Shown here one piece after another: positions 35,569 to 44,022 of a DNA stretch of 64,000 nucleotides. A model generated the notes under the pieces. It had not been told where the DNA came from. It made no database searches and saw nothing but the letters and a program-made list of their open reading frames with translations. Position 1 is the first letter of the stretch. Each line of letters opens with the position of its first letter. The position numbers and the translations under genes were made by a program. Source of the DNA: Alphaproteobacteria bacterium (lineage in GTDB: Bacteria > Pseudomonadota > Alphaproteobacteria > Reyranellales > Reyranellaceae); the NCBI GenBank assembly GCA_019635875.1, contig JAHBYP010000011.1, forward strand, positions 62,001 through 126,000, in the 5' to 3' direction.

Positions 35569-36497
35569 AGCTGACGCAACCTCGGATCCAGCCTGTCGCG
35601 CAGCCAGTCGCCGAAGAGGTTCACCGACAGCACCAGCAGCGTGATGGCGATGCCGGGGATCAGCGCCACCCACCATGCCTCGGCGATGCGCCCGCGCCCC
35701 TCGGAGATCATCAGCCCCCAGGTCGGCGTCGGCGGCGGGATGCCGGCGCCGAGGAACGACAGCGACGCCTCGGCGATGATCACCACGCCGATGTTGAGCG
35801 TCACCAGCACCATGAAGGTGTTGAGCACGTTGGGCAGGATGTGGGTGAGCATGATGCGCAGCGAGGAGCATCCACGCACCTTGGCGAGCGCCACGAAGTC
35901 GCGTTGCCGCAGCGCCAGCACCTCGCCGCGGATGACGCGCGCGAAGCTCGCCCACAGGAGCAGCGAGATCGCCGCCACCAGCGTGCCCAGCCCCTGCCCC
36001 ATGGTCACCGCGAGCAGCAGCGCGAAGAGGATCGCCGGGAAGGTGAAGGCGGCGTCGACCAGGCGCATGAGGACGGCGTCGACCTTGCCGCCGACATAGC
36101 CCGATACGATGCCGATCAGCAGGCCGACCCCGCCGCCCGCCGTCAGCGCCAGCAGCGCCACGAGCAGGCTGACCCGCGCGCCGTGGATCAGGCGGCTCAG
36201 GATGTCGCGGCCGAAATGGTCGGTGCCCAGCAGGTACTTGTCCTTGCCGCCCTCCATCCAGACCGGCGGCAGCATCTTGTCGCGCAATGTCTGGTCGATC
36301 GGCGAATGCGGCGCCAGCAGCGGCGCGAAGAGCGCCATGATGACGATGACCGAGATGATGACGATCGGGATCCACGGCACCCGCGCCGTGCGCCGCACGC
36401 CGGCGCCGCCGCGCAAGGTCAGCAGCGAGCGCCAGAACGGCCGCGGCGCGTCGGCCGCGGGTGCCGCGACGTCCTGCGGACGGTCGATCACGGCCAT
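35565..36497 (-). CDS. Peptide ABC transporter permease, DppC-type
   Basis: A 310-residue permease. Family marks are KYLLGTDHFGRDILSRLIHG, the EAA loop FVALAKVRGCSSLRIMLTHI and the C-terminal NLFGDWLRDRLDPRLR. About six membrane segments follow a cytoplasmic N-terminal arm. It lies between the DppB gene (separated by a diverged family A repeat) and DppD, which it overlaps by ATGA. Confidence 0.92.
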   Translation of the reverse strand: MAVIDRPQDVAAPAADAPRPFWRSLLTLRGGAGVRRTARVPWIPIVIISVIVIMALFAPLLAPHSPIDQTLRDKMLPPVWMEGGKDKYLLGTDHFGRDILSRLIHGARVSLLVALLALTAGGGVGLLIGIVSGYVGGKVDAVLMRLVDAAFTFPAILFALLLAVTMGQGLGTLVAAISLLLWASFARVIRGEVLALRQRDFVALAKVRGCSSLRIMLTHILPNVLNTFMVLVTLNIGVVIIAEASLSFLGAGIPPPTPTWGLMISEGRGRIAEAWWVALIPGIAITLLVLSVNLFGDWLRDRLDPRLRQL

Positions 36498-36511
36498 GGG
36501 AATTCTCCTCC

Positions 36512-36613
36512 GTCGTCCTGGGCGCAGCGAGGGACCTCGCGGTGCTGCGAACGGACACGGCGCATCGATCCGACCGCAATACCGCGAGATCCTTCGATTC
36601 GCTCAGGATGACG
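36512..36613. repeat. Diverged family A repeat
   Basis: GTCGTCCTGGGCGCAGCGAG on the left and TCGCTCAGGATGACG on the right, with a GC-rich middle that includes GCGGTGCTGCGAACGGACA. Similar to 42741-42840, whose outer arms are GTCGTCCTGAGCG / CGCTCAGGACGAC. Confidence 0.75.
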
Positions 36614-36621
36614 AAGTGGAC

Positions 36622-37539
36622 TCATGCCAGCCGGATCCTCGGATCCACATAGGCGTAGAGGATGTCGACGCCGAGGTTGATGGAGAGGATGAGGATGGAC
36701 TTCAGGATGATCACCGCCTGCAGCAGCGGAAAGTCGCGGTAGATCACGGCCTCGTAGGTCAGCCGCCCGATGCCCGGCCAGGCGAACACCGTCTCGGTGA
36801 CGATGGCGCCGGTGATCAGGTTGCCGACGAACACGCCCCACAGGGTCAGCACCGGGATCAGCGCGTTGCGCAGGCAGTGCTTCCAGATCACCACGGACTC
36901 GGCCAGGCCCTTGATGCGCGCCAGCTTGACGAACTCGCTCTCCATGACCTCGAGCATCGCCGAGCGGGTGATGCGCATGAAGCCGGCGACCAGGAAGGTG
37001 CCCAGCGTGATCACCGGCAGCACGAAGTGCTCCGGCCCGCCCATGCGGCTCGACGGCAGCCAGCCGAGCTCGACGCTGAAGACGTAGATCAGCAGCACGC
37101 CCAGCCAGAAGCTGGGCATGGCGACGCCCAGCACCGCGACCGTTCCGGCGAATCTGTCGAGCAGGCCGCCGCGATTGAGCGCCGCCAGCACGCCCAGCGG
37201 TATGCCGGCCACCATGCCCAGCAGCAGCGCCCACGGGATGATGATCAGCGTGTTGGGCAGGCGGTCGAAGAACGCCTGGACCGCCGGCTGCTTCATGCGG
37301 ATCGAGTTGCCGAGATCGCCCTGGACCGCCTTGACGACGAAGACGACGAACTGGTCGAGCAGCGAGCCGTCCAGCCCCAGCGTCTTGATCAGCGCCTCGC
37401 GGTCCTCCGCGGTGGCGTCCTCGGGCAGCATCAGGTCGACCGGGTTGCCGGTCAGCCGCCCGAGGAAGAACACAATCGTCGCGACCATCACCAGCAGGAC
37501 CACGCCCTGCATCAGCCGTCGCGCGATGAACCGCTTCAT
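36622..37539 (-). CDS. Peptide ABC transporter permease, DppB-type
   Basis: A 305-residue permease beginning MKRFIARRLMQGVVLLVMVA, as DppB proteins do. The extracytoplasmic loop after the first segment contains DLMLPEDATAEDREALIKTL, and the EAA loop is FVKLARIKGLAESVVIWKHC. It ends with GVDILYAYVDPRIRLA. Between binding protein (37658) and DppC, with palindromic repeats on both sides. Confidence 0.92.
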   Translation of the reverse strand: MKRFIARRLMQGVVLLVMVATIVFFLGRLTGNPVDLMLPEDATAEDREALIKTLGLDGSLLDQFVVFVVKAVQGDLGNSIRMKQPAVQAFFDRLPNTLIIIPWALLLGMVAGIPLGVLAALNRGGLLDRFAGTVAVLGVAMPSFWLGVLLIYVFSVELGWLPSSRMGGPEHFVLPVITLGTFLVAGFMRITRSAMLEVMESEFVKLARIKGLAESVVIWKHCLRNALIPVLTLWGVFVGNLITGAIVTETVFAWPGIGRLTYEAVIYRDFPLLQAVIILKSILILSINLGVDILYAYVDPRIRLA

Positions 37540-37568
37540 CGCCTGAGCCCGTGCCTCAGTTTGCAGGC

Positions 37569-37633
37569 TGTCATCCCGAGCGCAGCGAGGGATCTAGGCC
37601 GCCCTTGGATCCCTCGCTGCGCTCGGGATGACA
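37569..37633. repeat. Family A intergenic palindrome
   Basis: TGTCATCCCGAGCGCAGCGA... and TCGCTGCGCTCGGGATGACA, between binding-protein and permease genes. The binding-protein gene ends 24 bases away, so the hairpin may set the abundance of upstream versus downstream message. Confidence 0.9.
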
Positions 37634-37657
37634 GAGCAGCTCGAAACACCCTCCGGT

Positions 37658-39301
37658 TCACTTCTTCGTCCACGCCTTCTGCTCCGGGCGCGGGATGCGC
37701 TCGAAGACGTCGCCCAGCTCGTGGCGGCCGGCGATGGCCTCGAACTGGCCGACCATCTTGGTGTTGATGGCGTAGTAGCCCATGCCCTCGATGATCGGAA
37801 TCACCGTCCAGGTGTTGGAGACCAGCTCGACCATCTTGTCGGTCAGCGCCGTGCGCTTGTCCCTGTCGAGCTCGTCGGTCAGCGCCTTGTAGGTCTTGAC
37901 GAACTCCTGGCAGGTCGCGTCGCACTGGTCCTTGGTGCCCAGCAGGCGCTGCGTGCTCTCGGGCGAGAAGGCGCCGTTGTAGCGCCACGGCGCGTCGGGC
38001 CGGCCGGCCGTGCGGTACATCGAGGCCCAGCCGATCAGCGGCGCCTGGTCGCCGCGCTCCATCGGCGGGAAGGCGCCCCACTCGTAGTGCTTGAGCGTCA
38101 CCTTGACGCCGACCTTGGTCCACATGTCGGCGATGGCGGTGCCGATGTCGATCATGAACTGCGTGCCGGGCAACGCGACGTTGGCGAACTTCAGCTCGAA
38201 GCCGTCGGGATAGCCTTCCTCGGCGAGGATCTTCTTCGCCAGGTCGGGGTCGTAACGGAAGGCCTCGGCCGCCCACTTGCCCCAGCGGTCGGCGCTGAAG
38301 AAGTCGGTGTAGGCGAAGGTCGCGAACGGATGCGGCATGCGCGCCTTGCCGTTCATGACGTGCTCGATCACCTGCTTGCGGTCGATCGCCAGCGACAGCG
38401 CCTGGCGCACCCGCGGCTTGGCGATCGGCGAATCCTTCACCTCCGGCTTGTAGGTGCCGTAGAATTGGAAGATCGCCTGCATGGTGCCGGGCACAGCCAG
38501 CACCTCCAGGCCGGCGCGCGAGGCGCTCAGCATGGTCTCGGGCCCGATCGAGGCGATCGCCGCCTCGCCCGTACGCACCATGGCCACGCGCGTGCTCTCC
38601 TCCGGCACCAGCAGGATGTGCAGCTCCTTGAAGTGCGGCCGGCCGCGCCAGTGGTTGTGGGTCACCGCCTCGAACTCGATGCGGTCGCCCGCCACGTTGC
38701 GCTTGAACTTCCACGGCCCGCTGCCGATCGGCTTCTTGCGGTACTCCTCGTCGCCGACCTTCTCGATGTAGTTCTTGGGCATGATCGCGCCCTCGGGCGC
38801 CACGGCGCGCGACAGGCCGGCGGGCAGGCCGATCTGCGGCGAGTTGGTGTTCACCTTGACGGTGAGATCGTTGACCACCTCGATGCTCTTGATCGTGCGC
38901 CGCATGGTGGCGGCGGCGGCGGCCAGCGAGCCCGGGCTCATCTGCCGCTCGAGGCTGAACTTCACGTCGTGCGCCGTCAGCTTGTCGCCGTTGTGGAACA
39001 CCTGGCCGGGCCGGATGAAGAAGGTCCAGGTCATGCCGTCGGGCGACAGCTCCCAGCGTTCGGCGACGCCGGGGCCGACGCCGCCCTTCTCGAAGTTGAA
39101 CCCCAGAAGCGAATCGTACATCGCCGCCTGGTAGACGGCGTTGCCGGGGCGGCCCTCGAGAATCGGGTCGAGCGTCTGCGCGCCCAACGACTCGACGGCG
39201 AAGATCAGCGTGCCCTTCTGTTCCTGGGCGGTGGTTGGCAAGGCGGCGGCGACGATCAGGCCCAAGGCCAGAGTCGCAATTCGGGCGACACCACGAATCA
39301 T
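37658..39301 (-). CDS. Peptide ABC transporter substrate-binding protein (SBP_bac_5)
   Basis: A 547-residue family 5 binding protein with a Sec-type signal (MIRGVARIATLALGLIVAAA, cleavage after TTA). Family segments are VAERWELSPDGMTWTFFIRP and VFHNGDKLTAHDVKFSLERQ. The frame extends 37 codons upstream, but ATG 39301 has GGGAGGAAACG directly before it and starts the signal peptide, so it is chosen. First gene of SBP-DppB-DppC-DppD on the minus strand. A DQCDATCQEF pair of cysteines near the C-terminus may form a disulfide. Ligand unknown. Confidence 0.92.
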   Translation of the reverse strand: MIRGVARIATLALGLIVAAALPTTAQEQKGTLIFAVESLGAQTLDPILEGRPGNAVYQAAMYDSLLGFNFEKGGVGPGVAERWELSPDGMTWTFFIRPGQVFHNGDKLTAHDVKFSLERQMSPGSLAAAAATMRRTIKSIEVVNDLTVKVNTNSPQIGLPAGLSRAVAPEGAIMPKNYIEKVGDEEYRKKPIGSGPWKFKRNVAGDRIEFEAVTHNHWRGRPHFKELHILLVPEESTRVAMVRTGEAAIASIGPETMLSASRAGLEVLAVPGTMQAIFQFYGTYKPEVKDSPIAKPRVRQALSLAIDRKQVIEHVMNGKARMPHPFATFAYTDFFSADRWGKWAAEAFRYDPDLAKKILAEEGYPDGFELKFANVALPGTQFMIDIGTAIADMWTKVGVKVTLKHYEWGAFPPMERGDQAPLIGWASMYRTAGRPDAPWRYNGAFSPESTQRLLGTKDQCDATCQEFVKTYKALTDELDRDKRTALTDKMVELVSNTWTVIPIIEGMGYYAINTKMVGQFEAIAGRHELGDVFERIPRPEQKAWTKK

Positions 39302-39436
39302 CGTTTCCTCCCAAAACACGCCCAATGTTCTTTGCAATGGGCTGTTGATTTCAGGATGCTGACTATCGGGCGCGCGTCGAAGCGTTGTCAATGCGTGTCG
39401 GCCTGCCGGCACGCAGGGCTGCCTCCACCGCGCAGG

Positions 39437-40240
39437 TCAGGCTTTCACCGCCTTGCGCTGGGGCATGCGGTAGCGGTCCTGCGGGTCCTTCCAGCCCTTG
39501 AAGTTCGGCTTGCGCTTCTCGGCAAAGGCGGCGCGCGATTCCATCAGGTCGGTCTTGTCGCCGTGCTCGTGCAGCGCGTCGGCCAGCACCTTCATGTCGG
39601 GGGCCGGCTCGGGGCGCATCTGGCGCATCATGTAGACGGTGTTGACGCGCGAGGCCGGCGGCAGGGTGAGCAGATGCTCGGCCATGCCCATCGCCTCCGG
39701 CATCAGCTGCTCGGCCTCGACCAGGCGGTTGACGAAGCCGATCTGGTGGAAGCGCTCGGCGCTGAAGCGGAAGCCCAGCGCCATCTCCATCGCCACCGGA
39801 TACGGCAGATTGGCGACGTGGCCGTGGTTGTAGCCGCCGAGCAGCCAGCGCTTGGCCTCGGAGACCTCGAACACGGCGCTGCGCACGGCGACGCGCAGGT
39901 CGGTGCGCTCGACCAGCATGAAGCCGCCACCCATGGCGAAGCCGTTGATCGCGGCGATCACCGGCTTCTCCAGCTTGCCCGACATGAAGGGATCCTCGAT
40001 CTCGGGCCGCCTGCCGCCGGGCGCGCCGTCCTTCAGCGACTCCTTCATGTCCTCGCCGGCGCAGAAGCCGCGGCCGGCGCCGGTGAAGATCGCCACCTCC
40101 AGCCCATCGTCGTGGCGGAAGGCGGTCCAGGCCCTGGCCAGCTCGGTGCGCATCTCGTGATTGAGCGCGTTCAGCCGATCCGGCCGGTTCATGCGCACGA
40201 CGAAGATCTGGCCGTGGCGTTCGGTCTCGACGACGGACAT
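39437..40240 (-). CDS. Enoyl-CoA hydratase/isomerase family protein
   Basis: A 267-residue crotonase. The oxyanion-hole segments are AIFTGAGRGFCAGEDMKESL near residue 60 and AINGFAMGGGFMLVERTDLR near 100, the usual places. In classic enoyl-CoA hydratase the two catalytic glutamates fall near VFEVSEAKRWLLGG and a few residues before; one Glu is visible (V-S-E-A), the other aligns uncertainly, so isomerase or hydrolase activity is possible. GGGAGGAATGC precedes ATG 40240. Probably part of degradation of an acid activated as CoA ester (CaiB-type transferase at 28871). Confidence 0.87.
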   Translation of the reverse strand: MSVVETERHGQIFVVRMNRPDRLNALNHEMRTELARAWTAFRHDDGLEVAIFTGAGRGFCAGEDMKESLKDGAPGGRRPEIEDPFMSGKLEKPVIAAINGFAMGGGFMLVERTDLRVAVRSAVFEVSEAKRWLLGGYNHGHVANLPYPVAMEMALGFRFSAERFHQIGFVNRLVEAEQLMPEAMGMAEHLLTLPPASRVNTVYMMRQMRPEPAPDMKVLADALHEHGDKTDLMESRAAFAEKRKPNFKGWKDPQDRYRMPQRKAVKA

Positions 40241-40345
40241 GCATTCCTCCCAACGGTTCGGCGTGATTGATCGGCCGCCCGGCACGGTCCAACATCGCCC
40301 GCCTGACCGCCAGCGAAAAACACCAGCACTGAAGGAGTGCCAGCC

Positions 40346-41215
40346 ATGAAGATCGGAGTCTTCGCCACCTTCATGTCGCCCCAGGCGACGCCCGCCATGA
40401 TCAGGGATTTCGGCAAGCGCGCCGAAGGCATGGGTCTCGATTCGATCTGGATGGGCGAGCACGTGGCGCTGTTCGACAAGAACACCTACGGCTATCCCGG
40501 CTCCAAGGACGGCCGCATCCCGGTGCCCGAGGGCGGCGGCATGCTCGACGTCACCGCGACCTTCGGCTACCTCGCCGCCGTCACCAGCAGGGTGCGCTTC
40601 GGCACCGGCGTGGCGCTGGTGCCGCAGCGCAACCCGATCTACACCGCCAAGGAAGTCGTGACGCTCGACTGGCTGAGCGACGGCCGCTTCGACTTCGGCA
40701 TCGGCGTCGGCTGGAACAAGGAGGAGGTCGAGGGTTGCGGCTATCGCTGGGAGGATCGCGGCGCGCGTTGCGACGAGTTCCTCACGGTGATGCGCAAGCT
40801 GTGGACCGAGCCGGTGGTCGACTTCAAGGGCAAGTGGGTGCAGTTCGAGACCATGCGGCTGGATCCCAAGCCGATCCAGAAGCCGCACGTGCCGATCATC
40901 GTCGGCGGCTACGCCGACGCCGCCTTCCGCAGGGCCGTGCGTTTCGGCGCCGGCTGGTACGGCTTCAACCTCGATCCCGAGCGGACGAAGGGCATGCTCG
41001 CCAAGCTCGACGCCGCCTTCGCCAGGGAAGGCCGCAAGCGCTCACCCGACTACCAGATCATCATCACGCCGCCGATGAGCATGGCGGCCGACGCGATGCA
41101 GGGCTACGCCGAGCTCGGCGTGCACCGCCTGGTGCTGAACCTCGGCAGCCAGAAGGCCGAGCGCGTCGACGTACGCCTGCCGGAGATCGCCAGCCTGGTG
41201 AAGAAGGCGGCGTAG
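40346..41215 (+). CDS. LLM-class flavin/F420-dependent oxidoreductase (TIGR03619-like)
   Basis: A 289-residue luciferase-fold oxidoreductase. MKIGVFATFMSPQATPAMIR at the start, GLDSIWMGEHVALFDKN, RVRFGTGVALVPQRNPIYTA and DGRFDFGIGVGWNKEEVEGC are the standard TIGR03619 segments. ATG 40346 has AAGGAG 8-10 bases upstream; GTG 40337 is a less likely start. Divergent from the enoyl-CoA hydratase gene. It is closely related in layout to the 41874-42731 protein, possibly an old duplication, but spaced by an unrelated small gene. Confidence 0.88.
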   Translation: MKIGVFATFMSPQATPAMIRDFGKRAEGMGLDSIWMGEHVALFDKNTYGYPGSKDGRIPVPEGGGMLDVTATFGYLAAVTSRVRFGTGVALVPQRNPIYTAKEVVTLDWLSDGRFDFGIGVGWNKEEVEGCGYRWEDRGARCDEFLTVMRKLWTEPVVDFKGKWVQFETMRLDPKPIQKPHVPIIVGGYADAAFRRAVRFGAGWYGFNLDPERTKGMLAKLDAAFAREGRKRSPDYQIIITPPMSMAADAMQGYAELGVHRLVLNLGSQKAERVDVRLPEIASLVKKAA

Positions 41216-41282
41216 ATCAGCGTGTGGTTGTTCGAACGCGACTGTCATCCCGGTCGTAGCGAGGGATGACAGGGTACCCTCG

Positions 41283-41672
41283 TCAGCGAACGGCGATGGC
41301 CGTCTGCAGTGCGTCGACAAAGGCGTCTGCATTCTCGATCGACACCGTCACACACCGGGCGTTCTTGCGCCTGACCGGTCCCCAGACATTCAGCTCGCAC
41401 GGTTCCGCCAGGCGTATCTCCACCACATCGCTAGTGCTGCCGACATAGGAGACGCCACCTTTGGGGCCGAGCTTCGGACCGAGGCCATAAAAGAACGGCC
41501 AATTGCGCCGCGATGCGCCTGCGATCTTCTGCAATGGAATTGACTCTTTCGCGGTGCCGAAGCTCACCACGAGGCTTTGGTCGTCCAGCTCGACATATGA
41601 AGACTCCGGCCGAAAGCCGAATAGTGCGAAAAGCGGCCGCCATGCCGTGGCTATCCGGATCGCGAAACGCAT
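41283..41672 (-). CDS. Conserved hypothetical protein with a PH-like beta fold pattern
   Basis: A 129-residue protein starting MRFAIRIATAWRPLFALFGF. The body is mostly beta (SYVELDDQSLVVSFGTAKES, IPLQKIAGASRRNWPFFYGLG, GVSYVGSTSDVVEIRLAEP) with a final helix DAFVDALQTAIA, resembling small PH-like bacterial proteins. I do not know a function. The frame reaches further upstream (PFTLTVESRRGPMRF), so the true start may be earlier. It lies alone on the minus strand between two LLM genes. Confidence 0.65.
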   Translation of the reverse strand: MRFAIRIATAWRPLFALFGFRPESSYVELDDQSLVVSFGTAKESIPLQKIAGASRRNWPFFYGLGPKLGPKGGVSYVGSTSDVVEIRLAEPCELNVWGPVRRKNARCVTVSIENADAFVDALQTAIAVR

Positions 41673-41873
41673 CGGCCCCCTCCGGCTTTCGACAGTCAGG
41701 GTGAACGGTGCAGCGGCGCCGACGATATCGCCGATCGAGGCGCATTGTCGACGGTGGCGATTCGCGGCGGCGAGAGCGGCCATGGCGCACGGCTCCCGCC
41801 CGCACAGTGCGCTTGACGCGCCAGCCATTGCTCGGCGCACAATCCGCCGGCGGTTGGGGAAGGAGTAGCAAGC

Positions 41874-42731
41874 ATGAAGATCGGCGGGGTGATGTTCTTT
41901 ACCACGGACTCGATGCAGCCGGCGCCGCTGGCCAAGGCGCTGGAGGAGCGCGGCTTCGAATCGCTGTGGGTGCCCGAGCACACCCACATCCCCTCCTCGC
42001 GCAAGTCCGAGTATCCCTCGGGCGGGCCGCTGATCCGGCCCTACTACGACATCATGGACCCCTTCCTCGTGCTCAACACCGCGGCGACGGTGACGACGAC
42101 GCTCAAGATCGGCACCGGCATCGCGCTCTTGACGCAGCGCGATCCGATAATCACCGCCAAGATGGTCTCGTCGATCGACCAGCTGTCGAACGGCCGCTTC
42201 CTGTTCGGCGTCGGCAATGGCTGGAACCAGGACGAGATCGAGAATCACGGCACCGTCTTCGAGTCGCGCCACAAGCTGGCGCGCGAACGCCTCGAGGCGA
42301 TGAAGACGATCTGGACCAACGACGAGCCGGAGTATCACGGCGAGTTCGTGCGCTTCGACAAGATGAAGCAGTGGCCCAAGCCGAAGCAGAAGCCGTATCC
42401 ACCGATCATCGTCGGCGGCGCCTTCCCCTACGCCGCGCGCCGCGCCATCCGCTACGGCGACGGCTGGATCCCGCGTGCCGACCGACTCGAGCAGAGCGGC
42501 ATCGGCCAGACCTTGGAGAAGTTCCGCGTGCTGGCAAAGGAAGCCGGGCGCGACCCCGCCTCGCTGCCGATCACCATCTTCCGCGTCCCCGACGACATCG
42601 AGAAGCTGCATTATGTGCGCTCGATCGGCGTCGATCGCGTCACCTTCAGCCTGCCGGCGGAGAAGGAGGACAAGCTCATGCCGATCCTCGACCGCTGGGC
42701 CGATCTGCAGCGCCAGCTGGCGAAAGGCTGA
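41874..42731 (+). CDS. LLM-class flavin/F420-dependent oxidoreductase (TIGR03619-like)
   Basis: A 285-residue luciferase-fold protein with MKIGGVMFFTTDSMQPAPLA, GFESLWVPEHTHIPSSRKSE, LKIGTGIALLTQRDPIITAK and NGRFLFGVGNGWNQDEIENH. All are typical of the TIGR03619 group. A clear ribosome site GGGGAAGGAGT precedes the ATG. It is followed by a diverged repeat and an aldo/keto reductase gene. Cofactor (FMN or F420) and substrate are not determined by sequence. Confidence 0.88.
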   Translation: MKIGGVMFFTTDSMQPAPLAKALEERGFESLWVPEHTHIPSSRKSEYPSGGPLIRPYYDIMDPFLVLNTAATVTTTLKIGTGIALLTQRDPIITAKMVSSIDQLSNGRFLFGVGNGWNQDEIENHGTVFESRHKLARERLEAMKTIWTNDEPEYHGEFVRFDKMKQWPKPKQKPYPPIIVGGAFPYAARRAIRYGDGWIPRADRLEQSGIGQTLEKFRVLAKEAGRDPASLPITIFRVPDDIEKLHYVRSIGVDRVTFSLPAEKEDKLMPILDRWADLQRQLAKG

Positions 42732-42740
42732 ATGCGCGCC

Positions 42741-42840
42741 GTCGTCCTGAGCGACAGCGAAGGACCCGGCGGTGTTGCGGTCAGACCCGCGTGGTGTAGG
42801 TTCGCACGACCGCAAGGTCCTTCGCTGCGCTCAGGACGAC
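42741..42840. repeat. Diverged family A repeat
   Basis: Outer arms GTCGTCCTGAGCG / CGCTCAGGACGAC with inner AAGGACC/GGTCCTT pairing and a ~50-base middle (GCGGTGTTGCGGTCAGACC). Lies between the LLM and aldo/keto reductase genes. Confidence 0.8.
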
Positions 42841-42847
42841 AGGTTCC

Positions 42848-43873
42848 ATGACATCATCCACCATGCCCCGCCGCAGGATCGGCAAGACGGCGCTGGAAGT
42901 CACCGAGCTGGGCCTCGGCGGCGCGCCGCTGGGCGGCTTCCGCGCCACCATTCCCGATGCCGACGCCGCCGCCCTCGTCGCCGCGGGCTACGATGCCGGC
43001 ATCAATCTCTTCGACACCTCGCCCTATTACGGCTATGGCCGCAGCGAGCTGCGCTTCGGCGCGGCGCTGCGCGAGAAGCCGCGCGAGAGCTACGTCCTGT
43101 CGACCAAGATCGGTCGCATCCTGCACGCGCAGAAGCCCGGCGAGACGCCGCCGCCGGAGTTCCGGGAAAACGGCCTGCCCGGCTTCCTGCCGACCTTCGA
43201 CTACTCTTACGACGGCGTGATGCGCTCGCTCGAGCACTCGCACCTGCGGCTGGGCATCGCGCGCATCGACGTGGTGCTGGTGCACGACGTCGATTTCTGG
43301 ACGACGCAGGATCGCGACGTGCTGGAGCAGCGCTTCCGCCAGGTGATGGACAGCGGCTTGCGCGCGCTCGACGAGCTGCGCCGCGCCGGCATCGTCGGCG
43401 CCATCGGCGTCGGCCTGAACGAGGCCGACATGAGCCTGCGCTTTCTGAAGGCCGGCGATTTCGACTGCGTGCTGCTGGCCGGCCGCTACACCCTGCTCGA
43501 GCAGGGCGCGCTGGCCGAGTTCATGCCGGAATGCGTCAAGCGCAACGCCTCGGTGATCCTCGGCGGGCCGTTGAACTCGGGCATCCTGGCCGGCGGCGAC
43601 ACCTACAACTACGTCGCCGCGCCGCCCGGGATGGTCGAGCGCGCGCGCCGCATCAAGGCGGTGTGCGATCGCCACGACGTGCCGCTGACCGCGGCGGCAT
43701 TGCAGTTCCCGCTGGCGCACGAGGCGGTGTGCTCGGTGATCCCCGGCGCGCTCAGCGCCGCGGAGGTCGCCGACAACGTCGCCCACATGCGCCGCCGTAT
43801 CCCGGTCGATCTGTGGGCCGAGCTGGTGCGCGAAGGCCTGCTCGATCCCGCCGCGCCGGTGCCGACGCAATAG
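42848..43873 (+). CDS. Aldo/keto reductase
   Basis: A 341-residue NADP-dependent oxidoreductase. The catalytic tetrad is visible: D in FDTSPYYGYGRSE, Y four residues on, K in LSTKIGR and H in VVLVHDVD. The middle resembles D-threo-aldose 1-dehydrogenase/L-fucose dehydrogenase-type or pyridoxal 4-dehydrogenase-type enzymes (YTLLEQGALAEFMPECVKRN), so sugar oxidation is likely, substrate open. The ATG is preceded by ACAGGTTCC, a weak site. It is followed by a family B repeat and a ThDP enzyme. Confidence 0.9.
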   Translation: MTSSTMPRRRIGKTALEVTELGLGGAPLGGFRATIPDADAAALVAAGYDAGINLFDTSPYYGYGRSELRFGAALREKPRESYVLSTKIGRILHAQKPGETPPPEFRENGLPGFLPTFDYSYDGVMRSLEHSHLRLGIARIDVVLVHDVDFWTTQDRDVLEQRFRQVMDSGLRALDELRRAGIVGAIGVGLNEADMSLRFLKAGDFDCVLLAGRYTLLEQGALAEFMPECVKRNASVILGGPLNSGILAGGDTYNYVAAPPGMVERARRIKAVCDRHDVPLTAAALQFPLAHEAVCSVIPGALSAAEVADNVAHMRRRIPVDLWAELVREGLLDPAAPVPTQ

Positions 43874-43880
43874 GATATAC

Positions 43881-44001
43881 CTTCCCCCGGAGGGGGAAGG
43901 TGCCCGAAGGGCGGATGGGGGATGTCGAAGACGGACTCCTGCGTTCGTCGTCGACATCCCCCATCCGGCGCTGCGCGCCACCTTCCCCCTCCGGGGGAAG
44001 G
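43881..44001. repeat. Family B intergenic repeat
   Basis: Full copy between the aldo/keto reductase gene and the ThDP-enzyme gene; the left half is identical to 14630-14752 over the first ~70 bases (through GTCGAAGACGGACTCC). Confidence 0.9.
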
Positions 44002-44022
44002 TAGAATTGAAAGGAGTACCCC

